A stretch of 64,000 nt of DNA from Leuconostoc pseudomesenteroides KCTC 3652 (GCF_014634745.1 NZ_BMBP01000001.1:248001-312000), one strand, 5' to 3'; shown: positions 26,723 through 36,858, counted from the stretch's first letter. Notes: generated by a model from the letters alone, not told the origin. Made by a program: numbers and translations.

Positions 26723-28423
26723 TTACTTAGCACGGGTCATTAAATCACTTGCAATTTTATCAATTTTAGCTTGAGATATTGCTTGTGTATCGGAAACGAC
26801 GCCAATATAAAACTTTAGTTTTGGTTCTGTACCGGAAGGTCGAACCGCAACCCATGAACCATCTGCTAGCCAATATTTCAAAACATTAGCTTTTGGTTGC
26901 TTGAGTGTGACCGTTTCACCTGTGTTATCAGTTTCTAGTGAAGACAAGAAATCCTGTACACGCGCTACACTGACACTGCCAATCGCGTCTGGTTGATTAT
27001 TTCGGAATTCAGAAATGATGGCTGCCATTTCATCGTTACCATGAATACCCGGAAAGTCCAAACTAATGGTTTTTTCTTCAAAGTAACCAAACTTTTCAAA
27101 CAATTCGTGAACACCATCGGCAAATGTTTTGCCTTGTGACTTATAGTATGCCGCGACTTCAGCAAATAACACTAGTGCCTGAATTGCGTCTTTATCATGA
27201 GCAAAGGGCTTTACCAAATAGCCGAAACTCTCTTCAAATCCAAACAAAAACTCATGTGATTTTGTTGCTTCGTATTCATCAATTGTTGCTGCAATATATT
27301 TAAATCCAGTCAACACGTCCGCAGTCTCAACACCAAAGCTTTCAGCAACAGTTGATGCAAATCTTGATGAAACAATTGACGTCACAATGGCGCCATTTTC
27401 AGGCAATGATTTCGTATTTTTCTTCGCCGTCAAGAGATAATTGACTAATACAGCAGCAATTTGATTGCCCGTAAGCACTTGGAAACTACCATCCGCCAAC
27501 TTAACCGCGGCACCCATCCGATCGGCGTCAGGATCAGTCGCGACCACCGCATCAGCACCCTCGCGCTTTGCATATTCAATCGCAAGTGTTAAAGCTGCTG
27601 CATCTTCAGGATTGGGCTTTTTGACTGTCGGAAAATCACCGTCAATGACAGCTTGTTCTTTAACGACAGTATAGTTAGTGAAACCAGCCTGTTGAAGAGC
27701 CTTTTCACCAATATACTGACCAGTGCCGTGAAGTGGTGAATAAACAAATTTGAGTGAAGCCCCCTCACGTGCTACTAGTTCAGGATCAACTGTTACTGTT
27801 TTCATTTTTGATAAATAAAGGTTATCAATATCGTCATCAATCATTTGAACATTGGTGTTTTTCTCATCCAATGAGATATCAAAAATATCAGCAATACCTT
27901 CCAACTCTTTCACAACTGCTGCAACAGCGTCGGGAACCATTTGGCCACCATCTTCACCATACACCTTATAACCATTGTATTCTTTAGGATTATGTGAAGC
28001 AGTAATCATGATACCGGCAAATGCGTTCAATTCGCGCACAGCAAATGATAGTTCAGGTGTTGGACGCAATGATGTAAACAAATAACTCTTGATACCATGT
28101 GCAGAAAGTACCTGTGAAGCATCTGCCGCAAATTCAGGAGAAAAATGACGAGAATCAAAACTGATTGCCACGCCACGCTGTTTTGCTGTCTCCCCTTGCG
28201 AAGCAATATAACGTGCCAATGCTTCAGTCACCTGACGAACAGTATAAATGTTCATGCGATTAGTACCGGCACCAAGTAGGCCACGCATACCCGCTGTACC
28301 AAAACTCAAGTTTTGATAAAAAGCATCTTCCTGCTCTTCAGCTGAATATGATACCAAATCAGAAGCTAGATAGTCAGGCAAATTCGCCGATTGCCACTGT
28401 GCCAATTTTTCTTGATAACTCAT
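26723..28423 (-). CDS. pgcA: Phosphoglucomutase/phosphomannomutase
   Basis: This 566-residue alpha-D-phosphohexomutase interconverts glucose-1-P and glucose-6-P, linking glycolysis with UDP-glucose and wall polymer synthesis (galU is 5 kb away). Signatures: phosphoserine loop ITASHNPKEYNGYKVYG, metal loop DPDADRMGAAV, sugar loop GFEESFGYL and phosphate loop RPSGTEPKLKFY. The length fits the PgcA type rather than the shorter GlmM. AAGAAGG precedes the ATG. Monocistronic. Confidence 0.95.
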   Translation of the reverse strand: MSYQEKLAQWQSANLPDYLASDLVSYSAEEQEDAFYQNLSFGTAGMRGLLGAGTNRMNIYTVRQVTEALARYIASQGETAKQRGVAISFDSRHFSPEFAADASQVLSAHGIKSYLFTSLRPTPELSFAVRELNAFAGIMITASHNPKEYNGYKVYGEDGGQMVPDAVAAVVKELEGIADIFDISLDEKNTNVQMIDDDIDNLYLSKMKTVTVDPELVAREGASLKFVYSPLHGTGQYIGEKALQQAGFTNYTVVKEQAVIDGDFPTVKKPNPEDAAALTLAIEYAKREGADAVVATDPDADRMGAAVKLADGSFQVLTGNQIAAVLVNYLLTAKKNTKSLPENGAIVTSIVSSRFASTVAESFGVETADVLTGFKYIAATIDEYEATKSHEFLFGFEESFGYLVKPFAHDKDAIQALVLFAEVAAYYKSQGKTFADGVHELFEKFGYFEEKTISLDFPGIHGNDEMAAIISEFRNNQPDAIGSVSVARVQDFLSSLETDNTGETVTLKQPKANVLKYWLADGSWVAVRPSGTEPKLKFYIGVVSDTQAISQAKIDKIASDLMTRAK

Positions 28424-28463
28424 GATTAACCTTCTTTTCCCATTTTCTTAAATTATAACAAAA

Positions 28464-29123
28464 TTATTTCCGTGTGAACAATGTCAAAATCCAGTTTCTA
28501 AACTTTTTCGTACGCAAAACAGTAATTGCTATCACAGCAATTATGATAAAAATGGTCACAGTCACTGCCTTTGGTATCTCTAAATGACCGACAAAATAAC
28601 CAATTGAGACAATACTGGCTGACCACAAAACACTAGCAAAAGCAGCCATTCGTAAATAAACTGGAAAAGCTAACCCCAACCGATGTGCTAGCAATGGGAC
28701 AGCGACACGAATAAATGGCAAAAAACGACCCAATACAACGAATAGTAACCACCTTTTTGGATGAAAATCTTTAGCAATTTCATCAGTCAAGTTACTGTGT
28801 GAATATTTTTTAATCCAAGGTATTTTAGCTACTTGTGTCGTAATCAATGCCCCCAACCAATAATTAACAGCATCTCCTAAAAACGAAGCAATCGCAAAAA
28901 TACTAATCGCCAAAAATAATTCCCAAATATTGTGATGGGCACCAGCCAAGCTACCTACTGTAATCAAAATAGTATCACCAGGAATAAAACCTGTCACAAT
29001 CCCAGCAGTTTCAATGAATATCAAGGCAAACATGATGGCAAATGCCGTTAATGTGAAATGGTGATCACTGGCAATTAAATGATCTAGCCAGTTGGGCAAT
29101 GCAGTGATTGAATTTAGAAACAT
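28464..29123 (-). CDS. DedA-family membrane protein
   Basis: This 219-residue inner-membrane protein of the DedA/VTT superfamily carries the hallmark ETAGIVTGFIPGDTILI near residue 40 and the LGRFLPFIRVAVPLLAHR block (Arg-rich re-entrant loop) near residue 135, with four to five hydrophobic segments. Some members recycle polyprenyl phosphate or translocate phospholipids; which applies here is not known. AGGAGG precedes the ATG. It is flanked by pgcA and the broken LacI gene on the same strand. Confidence 0.88.
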   Translation of the reverse strand: MFLNSITALPNWLDHLIASDHHFTLTAFAIMFALIFIETAGIVTGFIPGDTILITVGSLAGAHHNIWELFLAISIFAIASFLGDAVNYWLGALITTQVAKIPWIKKYSHSNLTDEIAKDFHPKRWLLFVVLGRFLPFIRVAVPLLAHRLGLAFPVYLRMAAFASVLWSASIVSIGYFVGHLEIPKAVTVTIFIIIAVIAITVLRTKKFRNWILTLFTRK

Positions 29124-29149
29124 TTTCCCCTCCTAAATGTCACCAAAAG

Positions 29150-30129
29150 TTAGTCTTTTGGTAAATACAGTGACACTGGCAACAAACTATCAGTTGGCAC
29201 AGTCGTTCTTGGTGTTTTAATCAGTGCAAACAATACTTCTATCAATTGTGATGCAGCCGCCGCAATCGGCTGCACAATTGTTGGCAAATTTGGATGCAAA
29301 CGTCGAACAATTGGCGTACCATCGTACCCAATAATGTTAATATCCTCTGGCACTTTTTTACCTGCTCTCTGCAGCGCATTTTCTAGCTGAATAGCAGCCA
29401 CGTCGTTATAGGCAAAGACCCCCTCAATGCCATTTTCAACGATATAAGACACCATATTGTTGATGTCTTTATTTGTAGCAAACCCTTGTAAACTATAATT
29501 TTGTCTGACAACAGGAATAGAATTCTGTCGTGTAGCGCGTAAAAATCCTGCATATCGTTGATGAGTTGGTGATTCTGAGCCATCATCATCGCTCAGCATT
29601 AACAGTTTTTTGCACCAGTAGACAACAAATACTCGCCAGCTAAGTAGCCCCCTTGTTCATTATCCTCGCTTACAATTGGCACATTATCCGCCAAATATCG
29701 ATCATAAGAAACAATTGGTAAATAGGTGTTTTGATACTCACCAATCCCCAAATTATGAGAAGAGGTAATGATTCCTTCAACTTGATTTGCGGCAAGCATT
29801 TGAAGATACTGACGCTCTTTTTCAACATTATTAGCTGAAGTTGCAATAATGACCTTATATCCTAGCTCAAATAGTTGTTGTTCAATTTCGCTGGCTAAAG
29901 CTGTAAAAAAAGGGTTTTCCATGTTTGGAAAAATCAATCCGATAAATTGCGATGATTTTCCTTGCAGCGAGCGAGCCATGGCATTAGGCTGATAGTGCAA
30001 CTCTCGCATAGCTTCGTGAACTTTATTAATTGTTTTTTGGCTCAATGAACCATAGTTATTGATGACACGCGATACCGTTGTTACTGAAACACCAGCCAAC
30101 GCCGCGACATCACTTAATTTTGCTACCAT
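29150..30129 (-). pseudogene. LacI-family regulator interrupted by a frameshift
   Basis: A LacI/GalR regulator is split in two frames. The first part (29599-30129, 176 residues) has the HTH MVAKLSDVAALAGVSVTTVSRV, the hinge and half the sugar-binding domain, ending STGAKNC-stop. The second (29150-29599) continues the fold (MLSDDDGSES, GVFAYNDVAA, NIIGYDGTPI). The break is at a run of six T (A on the coding strand) at 29606-29611: one extra base would read AKKLLMLSDDDG and restore a protein of about 326 residues. It is divergent from mannitol dehydrogenase, its probable target. Either the gene is inactive, it is slippage-prone, or the base is a sequencing error. Confidence 0.85.
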
Positions 30130-30196
30130 TGCAATCCTCCATACTCTCTTAATATTCTATCACATGGTCTACTCCCCTTACTAAAATAAATGTGAT

Positions 30197-30231
30197 AAAC
30201 GTTTGACTTTATCTTGTTAAAGGTTTACCAT
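30197..30231 (+). promoter_or_regulatory. mannitol dehydrogenase promoter with overlapping operator-like palindrome
   Basis: TTGACT (30203-30208), a 17-nt spacer and TACCAT (30226-30231) form a promoter. AAACGTTT at 30197-30204, a LacI-type half-palindrome pair with central CG, overlaps the -35. Confidence 0.5.
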
Positions 30232-30277
30232 TGTCCTCGTAAGTTAATTTAATCACAAAGTAAAAAGGAGAACAAAC

Positions 30278-31294
30278 ATGGAAGCACTTGTGTTAACTGG
30301 TACAAAAAAATTAGAGGTTGAAAACATTGAACAACCTGAGGTAAAGCCGAATGAAGTGTTGATTCATACAGCATTCGCTGGTATTTGCGGTACTGATCAC
30401 GCTTTGTATGCCGGTCTTCCTGGCTCAGCCGATGCTGTGCCACCAATCGTTTTGGGGCATGAAAATTCTGGTGTTGTAGCTGAAATTGGTTCTGATGTTA
30501 CAAACGTTGCGGTGGGTGATCGTGTCACAATTGATCCCAATATTTACTGTGGTCAATGCAAGTATTGCCGTACAGCACGTCCAGAGCTTTGCGAAAACTT
30601 GTCTGCAGTTGGTGTAACACGCAATGGTGGCTTTGAAGAATACTTTACTGCGCCCGCATCAGTTGTTTACCAAATTCCAGATAATGTTTCACTTAAGTCA
30701 GCTGCCGTGGTTGAGCCGATTTCATGTGCTGTTCACGGTATTCAACTTCTTAAAGTGACACCATACCAAAAGGCATTAGTTATTGGTGACGGCTTCATGG
30801 GTGAACTCTTTGTTCAAATTCTGCAAGCTTATGGCATTCACCAAGTCGACTTGGCTGGTATTGTTCCTGAAAAGCTTGCTATGAACAAAGAAAAGTTCGG
30901 CGTGAAAAATACGTACAATACAAAAGATGGCGACAAAATTCCCGAAGGCACTTACGATGTTGTTGTTGAAGCAGTTGGCCTACCACAGACACAAGAAGCC
31001 GCAATTGAAGCCTCAGCTCGTGGCGCTCAGGTTTTGATGTTTGGTGTTGGCGGTCCCGACGCAAAGTTCCAAATGAACACTTACGAAGTCTTCCAAAAGC
31101 AATTGACGATTCAAGGATCATTTATCAATCCAAACGCATTTGAAGACTCATTGGCATTGTTATCATCAGGCAAGTTAGACGTCGAATCGCTAATGTCACA
31201 CGAATTAGATTACCAGACTGTTGATGACTTTGTGAATGGCAAGTTAGGTGTCGTTTCAAAGGCAGTCGTTAAGGTTGGTGGCGAAGAGGCATAA
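30278..31294 (+). CDS. mdh: Zinc-dependent mannitol 2-dehydrogenase
   Basis: This 338-residue medium-chain dehydrogenase is of the type that reduces fructose to mannitol with NADH in heterofermentative Leuconostoc, regenerating NAD+. The catalytic zinc site is GICGTDH and GHENSG; the structural zinc site has four Cys in CGQCKYCRTARPELC. The nucleotide fold starts ALVIGDGFMGEL. Length and N terminus match the Leuconostoc enzyme as I recall it; a polyol dehydrogenase of another specificity cannot be excluded from motifs alone. AAAGGAG precedes the ATG. It is followed 2 nt later by a membrane protein and is divergent from a broken LacI gene. Confidence 0.88.
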   Translation: MEALVLTGTKKLEVENIEQPEVKPNEVLIHTAFAGICGTDHALYAGLPGSADAVPPIVLGHENSGVVAEIGSDVTNVAVGDRVTIDPNIYCGQCKYCRTARPELCENLSAVGVTRNGGFEEYFTAPASVVYQIPDNVSLKSAAVVEPISCAVHGIQLLKVTPYQKALVIGDGFMGELFVQILQAYGIHQVDLAGIVPEKLAMNKEKFGVKNTYNTKDGDKIPEGTYDVVVEAVGLPQTQEAAIEASARGAQVLMFGVGGPDAKFQMNTYEVFQKQLTIQGSFINPNAFEDSLALLSSGKLDVESLMSHELDYQTVDDFVNGKLGVVSKAVVKVGGEEA

Positions 31295-31295
31295 A

Positions 31296-32030
31296 ATGGC
31301 ACAAAACGCGCAACATCATAATCCGCGAAGCATTTCAATGAGCAAATCACTTATGTTTTTTGCCATCTCATTGATTTTAAATGCGATGGGAAATGTTTTG
31401 ACGCTCGTCACAGCTTCACATATAAAACCCGCTTTTTTGGGATCAGCTTATTGGACTGCTGCAGAGGCTAATCTAGGTCAAGCTTTATTAGGAAATAATT
31501 CACTTGTCTTGTTTTGGGCATTTTTAGTTCTTGGCATGCTTATTTCATTCCTGAATGCGTTATTAATGAAAAAGTTAGATTGGCATCGTATCATTGGTAA
31601 TTTCTTGTTTATGTTACCATTTTCAATTTTTATTCAATGGTTTTCAAATATTTTCAATCAAATTATGCCAAATGCTAATTCAGTGGCAGCAACTGTGTTA
31701 TATACAGTAATTAATTTTATTGGTGTTGGCTTGATCGCCGTTGCTATTTCGATTTATCAACGTGTGAATTTAGTGTTACACCCTGCCGATGATTTGATGC
31801 AAATTTTACGTTTCAAATATTTTCACGGGTCGGCTTTCAAGGCTATGTGGGCGTCCTATATTCCGCCAACGATTTTTGCAATTATTGCCTTTGTGATCAC
31901 TTTCCCTAATTTGTATAATTTCGGGTTAGGAACTATTTTTGCATTCTTATTCCAGGGTGGCATCACAGGAATCGCGGACAAGTACGTCTTTAAGAATTTA
32001 AAGCATCAGGCAATAGATGTTGGTAATTAA
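31296..32030 (+). CDS. Multi-spanning membrane protein, YczE/YitT-like
   Basis: This 244-residue protein has six or so hydrophobic segments (from residue 15 to about 225) and an extramembrane motif LHPADDLMQILRFKYFHGS that recalls the YczE/YitT family. It begins 2 nt after the mannitol dehydrogenase stop and is thus translated with it, which suggests a role in fructose or mannitol movement. That is inference from position only. AGAGG precedes the ATG. The start could also be the ATG 14 codons later (MSKSLMFF). Confidence 0.75.
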   Translation: MAQNAQHHNPRSISMSKSLMFFAISLILNAMGNVLTLVTASHIKPAFLGSAYWTAAEANLGQALLGNNSLVLFWAFLVLGMLISFLNALLMKKLDWHRIIGNFLFMLPFSIFIQWFSNIFNQIMPNANSVAATVLYTVINFIGVGLIAVAISIYQRVNLVLHPADDLMQILRFKYFHGSAFKAMWASYIPPTIFAIIAFVITFPNLYNFGLGTIFAFLFQGGITGIADKYVFKNLKHQAIDVGN

Positions 32031-32087
32031 CGCAATTATTACGTAAAATGAACATATCAGTAGCAATACTACTAGAAAGGTATTATT

Positions 32088-32471
32088 ATGACATTTTCAG
32101 ATTATTACAGTGGTGTACAACACATTGGTATTCCCACATCATCTTTGACACAATCAGAGGCTTTTTGGACGAAATTAGGATTTAAAAAAACTGGCGATTT
32201 TCCTGCTGGTAAAGTTATCTTCATGCAGCGTGACAATTTAGTCATCGAAACTTGGGCCGGAGATGAAGTTGTTGGTAAACCAGGTGCAATCAATCATATT
32301 TCAATGGATACAACTGATGCTGATGCTGCTTTTTCGGCAGCAAAGTCAGAAGGGTTTGATTTGCTTAACACGGAAGTGCAACATTTACCATTTTGGGAAA
32401 AAGGAATTAAATTCTTTAACTTGCAAGGACCCGATGGCGTTATTGTAGAGTTTTGCGAAATAGTTAAATAA
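32088..32471 (+). CDS. VOC/glyoxalase-family protein
   Basis: This 127-residue vicinal-oxygen-chelate fold protein has two beta-alpha-beta-beta-beta halves (HIGIPTSSLTQSEAFWTKLGF; INHISMDTTDADAAF). It ends with GPDGVIVEFCEI, which carries the usual metal-ligand Glu. It could be a lyase, dioxygenase or resistance-type binding protein; no substrate can be given. AAAGGT precedes the ATG. It lies 57 nt after the mannitol operon with its own terminator. Confidence 0.82.
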   Translation: MTFSDYYSGVQHIGIPTSSLTQSEAFWTKLGFKKTGDFPAGKVIFMQRDNLVIETWAGDEVVGKPGAINHISMDTTDADAAFSAAKSEGFDLLNTEVQHLPFWEKGIKFFNLQGPDGVIVEFCEIVK

Positions 32472-32473
32472 GC

Positions 32474-32500
32474 AAAAAGCGCCTTTTGGCGCTTTTTAAT
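32474..32500 (+). terminator. VOC-gene terminator
   Basis: AAAAAGCGCC / GGCGCTTTTT with a TTTT loop. Confidence 0.9.
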
Positions 32501-32517
32501 TCTATAATTAAATCGAC

Positions 32518-32548
32518 AAAAAATGCGCACAATACTGTGCGCATTTTT
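32518..32548 (-). terminator. trxB terminator
   Basis: TGCGCAC / GTGCGCA with a 6-nt loop and T6 on the minus strand, touching the stop codon. Confidence 0.88.
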
Positions 32549-33510
32549 CAGTCAGTTGTAGTTGTTTGAACAGCAGTTTGTAAATGGCTGATGTAGTCAT
32601 AAACTCCTTGTCCAGCCAAGCCGCCATCACCAACAGCTGTCGTAATCTGACGCAAATCCTTGACTCTGACATCTCCTACTGCAAAAATGCCAGGAATTGT
32701 CGTCTGCATCTTATCATCAGTTAATATCCATCCCTCAGAGTCAGTAATGTCTAGATTTTCGAACCCTTGATTGTTTGCTTTTAGGCCAACATAAATAAAG
32801 GCACCAGCTGCATCAATATGCGATTTTTCCTTTGTTTGATTATTGATAACATCCAGTCCTGTGACTTTGTCATTATCACCAGTAATCGCTTCTACTTCTG
32901 TATGCCACATAAATGACATCTTTGGGTTCGCAAATGCCCGATCTTGAATAATTTGTTGGGCACGCAATTTATCACGGCGATGTAGAACAGTAACAGACTT
33001 TGCCAGGTTAGTAAGATAAAGTCCTTCTTCAATTGCCGAATCTCCACCGCCAACAACAACAACATCCTCATCACGGAAGAACGCACCATCACAGACTGCA
33101 CAATAACTCACGCCACGACCTTGATATTCTTCCTCGCCATCGGCTCCTAAATGAATATGCTCAGAGCCCGTCGCGATGATAACCGCTTTGGCAACATAAT
33201 CGTCCATGTCAGTATGAATATACTTCAAGTCATCCTTTAATTCAACACGTTCGACTGTCCCAAAACCATATTCCGCACCAAATTGTGTTGATGATGAGTA
33301 CATTTTTTCAGCTAAGTCGGGGCCTAAAATCGAATCAAAACCAGGATAATTTTCAACTTCTGCCGTATTATTCATTTGCCCACCGTAAATCCCGCGATCA
33401 AGCATTAGAACTGATAAATTGGCACGTGAAGCATAGGTAGCTGCTGTCATGCCGGCAGGACCTGCTCCAACGATAATAACATCATATATTTTAATATTTT
33501 CTGGCATCAT
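32548..33510 (-). CDS. trxB: Thioredoxin reductase
   Basis: This 320-residue FAD/NADPH enzyme reduces thioredoxin. It has an FAD-binding GAGPAGMTAATYASRA near residue 15, the redox pair CAVC near residue 137, NADPH-binding GGGDSAIEEG and the C-terminal FAVGDVRVKDLRQITTA. AGGTG precedes the tandem ATGs. Monocistronic with a terminator; a plus-strand terminator of the VOC gene faces it. Confidence 0.95.
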   Translation of the reverse strand: MMPENIKIYDVIIVGAGPAGMTAATYASRANLSVLMLDRGIYGGQMNNTAEVENYPGFDSILGPDLAEKMYSSSTQFGAEYGFGTVERVELKDDLKYIHTDMDDYVAKAVIIATGSEHIHLGADGEEEYQGRGVSYCAVCDGAFFRDEDVVVVGGGDSAIEEGLYLTNLAKSVTVLHRRDKLRAQQIIQDRAFANPKMSFMWHTEVEAITGDNDKVTGLDVINNQTKEKSHIDAAGAFIYVGLKANNQGFENLDITDSEGWILTDDKMQTTIPGIFAVGDVRVKDLRQITTAVGDGGLAGQGVYDYISHLQTAVQTTTTD

Positions 33511-33605
33511 TACACCTACACTTACTTTTTGTTATGACTATTGTACTCGTTATTATAGAAAATGTCGAGGGCAAAACCTGTCATTAAATCGTTTAATGAT
33601 TAATA

Positions 33606-33635
33606 TGAAAAAACGAGAGCTAGTCTCGTTTTTTA
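33606..33635 (-). terminator. galU terminator
   Basis: AAAAAACGAGA / TCTCGTTTTTT with a 5-nt loop just after the galU stop. Confidence 0.85.
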
Positions 33636-33639
33636 GTAA

Positions 33640-34515
33640 TTAAAGTTTGGCCGCTAACTCCTTGATATAAGCACGCAGTGCATCTTTAGTCTGTGGGTGT
33701 TTCAAACCGAATTCAATGTTTGTCTCTAAGAAACCAATCTTTGAGCCAATATCGTAACGACTACCCTTGAATTCATGAGCATAAACGTGTTGGCGATTAT
33801 TCAAAGAATCAATTGCGTCTGTCAATTGAATTTCATTGCCCTTGCCAGGCTTTGTGTTTTCCAATTCTTCAAAAATTTCTGGTGTTAACAAGTAACGTCC
33901 AATAATTGCCAAATCTGAAGGTGCTTCTTCTGGCTTTGGCTTTTCCACAAAACTCTTAACACGGTACAGACCGTCGTCGTTCACTTGAGCCGCTGGATCA
34001 ATCACACCATATTCTGATACTTGATCATGAGGCACTTTCATGACGGCCAAAGTTGATTCTCCCGTTTCTTCATATCGATCAATCAACTGCTTTGTCAGTG
34101 GCACCTCATCTTGCATCAAATCATCACCAAGTAGCACAACAAAAGGTTCATCACCAATGAAAGCCTTGGCCGTCAATACAGCGTCACCTAGGCCTTTAGG
34201 ATGTGATTGACGTATGAAATACATATTGATATCTGTTGTTTCTTCAACAACCTTGAGCAAAGCATCTTTACCTTTTTCGCGCAAATTATTTTCCAATTCA
34301 GGATTTGAATCAAAATGATCTTCAATTGAACGCTTTGACTTACCGTCCACGATAACAATATCTTCAATACCAGATTCAATTGCTTCTCTTACAATATATT
34401 CAATTGTTGGTGTATCAACAATTGGTAGCATTTCTTTTGCTAATGCTTTTGTTGCAGGTAGAAAACGTGTACCTAACCCTGCTGCTGGAATAATTGCCTT
34501 ACGTACTGGTTTCAT
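33640..34515 (-). CDS. galU: UTP-glucose-1-phosphate uridylyltransferase
   Basis: GalU makes UDP-glucose from UTP and glucose-1-P for lipoteichoic acid, glycolipid and exopolysaccharide synthesis. The 291-residue protein starts [32 protein letters not shown], the nucleotidyl-transferase loop, and has [19 protein letters not shown] and [10 protein letters not shown]. Start at ATG 34515; a longer in-frame ATG at 34542 overlaps gpsA and precedes the AGAGAA ribosome site. It follows gpsA by 16 nt, forming the tail of YvlD-hprK-gpsA-galU. Confidence 0.95.
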   Translation of the reverse strand: MKPVRKAIIPAAGLGTRFLPATKALAKEMLPIVDTPTIEYIVREAIESGIEDIVIVDGKSKRSIEDHFDSNPELENNLREKGKDALLKVVEETTDINMYFIRQSHPKGLGDAVLTAKAFIGDEPFVVLLGDDLMQDEVPLTKQLIDRYEETGESTLAVMKVPHDQVSEYGVIDPAAQVNDDGLYRVKSFVEKPKPEEAPSDLAIIGRYLLTPEIFEELENTKPGKGNEIQLTDAIDSLNNRQHVYAHEFKGSRYDIGSKIGFLETNIEFGLKHPQTKDALRAYIKELAAKL

Positions 34516-34531
34516 AATTTTTCTCTTTTCT

Positions 34532-35542
34532 TTAATCTTCACTTCGCAAATTTCGTTGCATTAATTGTGTAATCGCATTTTGCAACGGCAGTTGTTCATA
34601 CAATACTTGATAAATTGCTTTTGTAATGGGCATATCCACTTGATGTTGTACAGAAAATTCATAAACAGCTTTCGTCGTGCTAACACCCTCAATGACCGTT
34701 CCCATGGTGTTTTCCACTTCAGCTAGCGATTTGCCGGAACCTAATTCTCGACCTGCTCGATAGTTTCTGGAATTTGGTGACATGCCTGTCACAATCAAAT
34801 CACCAATGCCTGCCAACCCCAAAAACGTTTCTGGCTTAGCACCCATTGCCTGACCTAACGCGCGCATTTCTACTAATCCCCGTGTTAGCAATGCCGCTTG
34901 GGCATTAGCGCCATATCCTAACCCGATTAATGCCCCTGAACCAATCGCGATAATATTTTTTAACGCAGAAGCTAATTCAGAACCCAATAAATCGTGGTTC
35001 GTATATGGTCTAAACACATCATTTGCAAAAACTGATTGCATTAATTTGGCTGCATTAGGATCATCACTAGCAATTGAAACAGCTGTCAAATCATGTTTGA
35101 TAACATCCTCAGCGTGTGACGGGCCCGATAACATGGCCAAAGCTGTACGGTATTGTGCCGGTACTTCTTCGGACAGCATCTCTGAAATACGTTTAAATGT
35201 AACAGGTTCTAATCCTTTTGTTGCATGCGCTAAAATAACACGATGGTTTTGTTTTACCAAAACATCTGCTAATTGATGTGCAACTTGGCGAACTGCTTTA
35301 GTTGGCACAACACTTAGTACAATATCGACGTCTGAGACCGCTAGTGCCATATTATCAGTGGCCATCAAGTTATCATTTAATATTGCTGTTGGTAGATATT
35401 TCTGATTTGTATGCTGATCGCTTATTTCTCTGGCTTGAGCAGGGTTATGAGTCCACAAACGAACGTCCTGGTTATTTTCAGCAACAACATTAGCCAAAGC
35501 TGTTCCCCATGATCCAGCACCTAATATGGCAATTTTAGTCAT
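34532..35542 (-). CDS. gpsA: NAD(P)+-dependent glycerol-3-phosphate dehydrogenase
   Basis: GpsA makes glycerol-3-phosphate for phospholipid and teichoic acid synthesis. The 336-residue protein has [17 protein letters not shown] at the N terminus, the VPTKAVR and [24 protein letters not shown] catalytic blocks with the Lys, and [19 protein letters not shown] precedes ATG 35542, which lies inside the end of hprK (8-nt overlap), so coupling is expected. A longer ATG at 35572 is inside hprK with no ribosome site. Confidence 0.95.
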   Translation of the reverse strand: MTKIAILGAGSWGTALANVVAENNQDVRLWTHNPAQAREISDQHTNQKYLPTAILNDNLMATDNMALAVSDVDIVLSVVPTKAVRQVAHQLADVLVKQNHRVILAHATKGLEPVTFKRISEMLSEEVPAQYRTALAMLSGPSHAEDVIKHDLTAVSIASDDPNAAKLMQSVFANDVFRPYTNHDLLGSELASALKNIIAIGSGALIGLGYGANAQAALLTRGLVEMRALGQAMGAKPETFLGLAGIGDLIVTGMSPNSRNYRAGRELGSGKSLAEVENTMGTVIEGVSTTKAVYEFSVQHQVDMPITKAIYQVLYEQLPLQNAITQLMQRNLRSED

Positions 35543-36500
35543 TTTTTTCACCTGCTGCATCAATCTTTTCATTTTTCGCCATTTCGGCCGTCATGCGTTG
35601 TTCTAATGTTTGTAGCGCGTCAATTCCCATATTTGCTGTTCTAAATTTAACAGCAGCTGCATCAATCACACTGGCCGTATTACGTCCTGGGGTGACCGGT
35701 ACAACCATGCGCTTGATTTGAACACCCATGATTTCTAATGAATCATTATCATTTCCTAATCGGTCAAAATTAGCTTCACCAATTTTTCCATTTGAAAGAT
35801 GAATGTTCAAAGCGATGGTGGCATGCGACCGAACGGATACGGCACCATAAACTTGCTGAACATCAATAATGCCCACACCACGAACTTCCATCATGTTTCG
35901 CAAAACACCATTGGGTTCACCGATTAAGCGTTCTTCATCTTCTTGATAAATATCAACACGATCATCAGCCACTAACCTGGCTTTCCCTTGTTGAATTAAT
36001 TCAAGCGCAGATTCCGTTTTGCCAATGCCCGCATCTCCTGTAATCAATACACCAAGACCATGAACATCAATTAAAACACCATGGACGTTTTCTCTTGGGG
36101 CCAGTTGCCCACCCAGATAATAAGTCATATTTGATAAAATACGAGATGACGTCAACGTTGAAGTCAAAATCGGAATATGTGCTTCCTCTGCCGCTTGCTT
36201 TAATTCATCACTAATCGGTAAGCCTGTTGAGACAACAAACGCTGGTGTTGTCTTATCGGCCATTCGTCGATAAACCATCAACAATTCGTCATGATTCATA
36301 CGTTCTGAAAAGGATGTTTCTGTTATGCCTAACAACTGAACACGTTCTGGTGCATAATAGTTGAAATATCCGGTCATTTCAAGACCGGGACGTGAGATGT
36401 CAGCCGTCGTGATTTCTCTGTCAAGAAACTGCTCACCTGAAACAATTTTCAGGCGCGTGTTAGCCACTAGTTGTTCTACTGTTACTGAGTTTTGTGCCAT
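35535..36500 (-). CDS. hprK: HPr kinase/phosphorylase
   Basis: HprK phosphorylates or dephosphorylates HPr at Ser46, which feeds CcpA-mediated catabolite control. The 321-residue protein has an N-terminal sensor-like domain (1-130), the P-loop GDAGIGKTES (residues 155-164) and the signature EVRGVGIIDVQQVYG, followed by the C-terminal helix. It begins one base after the YvlD-type gene and overlaps gpsA. A cre-like box upstream of the operon (36882-36895) suggests feedback by its own pathway. Confidence 0.95.
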   Translation of the reverse strand: MAQNSVTVEQLVANTRLKIVSGEQFLDREITTADISRPGLEMTGYFNYYAPERVQLLGITETSFSERMNHDELLMVYRRMADKTTPAFVVSTGLPISDELKQAAEEAHIPILTSTLTSSRILSNMTYYLGGQLAPRENVHGVLIDVHGLGVLITGDAGIGKTESALELIQQGKARLVADDRVDIYQEDEERLIGEPNGVLRNMMEVRGVGIIDVQQVYGAVSVRSHATIALNIHLSNGKIGEANFDRLGNDNDSLEIMGVQIKRMVVPVTPGRNTASVIDAAAVKFRTANMGIDALQTLEQRMTAEMAKNEKIDAAGEKND

Positions 36501-36501
36501 T

Positions 36502-36858
36502 TTAATTTCTTTCTACTTGCACATGCAAATCATTGGTTAAAATTGTATTGATAATTGATAGGATGAAAGCAATCAACATTGCCCAGCCGAAACTGGTAAA
36601 TTCAAAGCCACCAACGAGATTAGCCGTTATTTCAAGGAGAAACGCATTAACAACGATGGCAAAAAATCCGAATGTTAAAATAGTTAACGGCAATGTTAAA
36701 ACCGTTAAAATCGGCTTGATGATAGCGTTTAATATTGATAATACAAACGCTGCAAACAATGCCGAAACCCAATTATCAACTCGAAATCCAGAAGTGAATA
36801 TCATTGATAAAACCAAAAAACTTAACATGTTTGTTGCTAATCGAACAATAAAGCGCAT
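36502..36858 (-). CDS. YvlD-like small membrane protein (phage-holin superfamily IV type)
   Basis: This 118-residue protein has four membrane segments and matches the PF04020-type family. The conserved block NAIIKPILTVLTLPLTILTFGFFAIVVNAFLL is visible. Despite the family label there is no phage context. It opens the operon with hprK, gpsA and galU. The function is unknown; family members are often in envelope-stress operons. Confidence 0.82.
   Translation of the reverse strand: MRFIVRLATNMLSFLVLSMIFTSGFRVDNWVSALFAAFVLSILNAIIKPILTVLTLPLTILTFGFFAIVVNAFLLEITANLVGGFEFTSFGWAMLIAFILSIINTILTNDLHVQVERN

Noticed and set aside
26707-26738. Inverted repeat CCCGTG/CACGGG at the end of pgcA as a terminator
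   Set aside because: It spans the stop codon and is not followed by a T-run.
36502-36858. Holin-family label as evidence of a prophage
   Set aside because: This PF04020-type family is chromosomal in many bacteria; no phage genes are nearby and it is in an operon with hprK.
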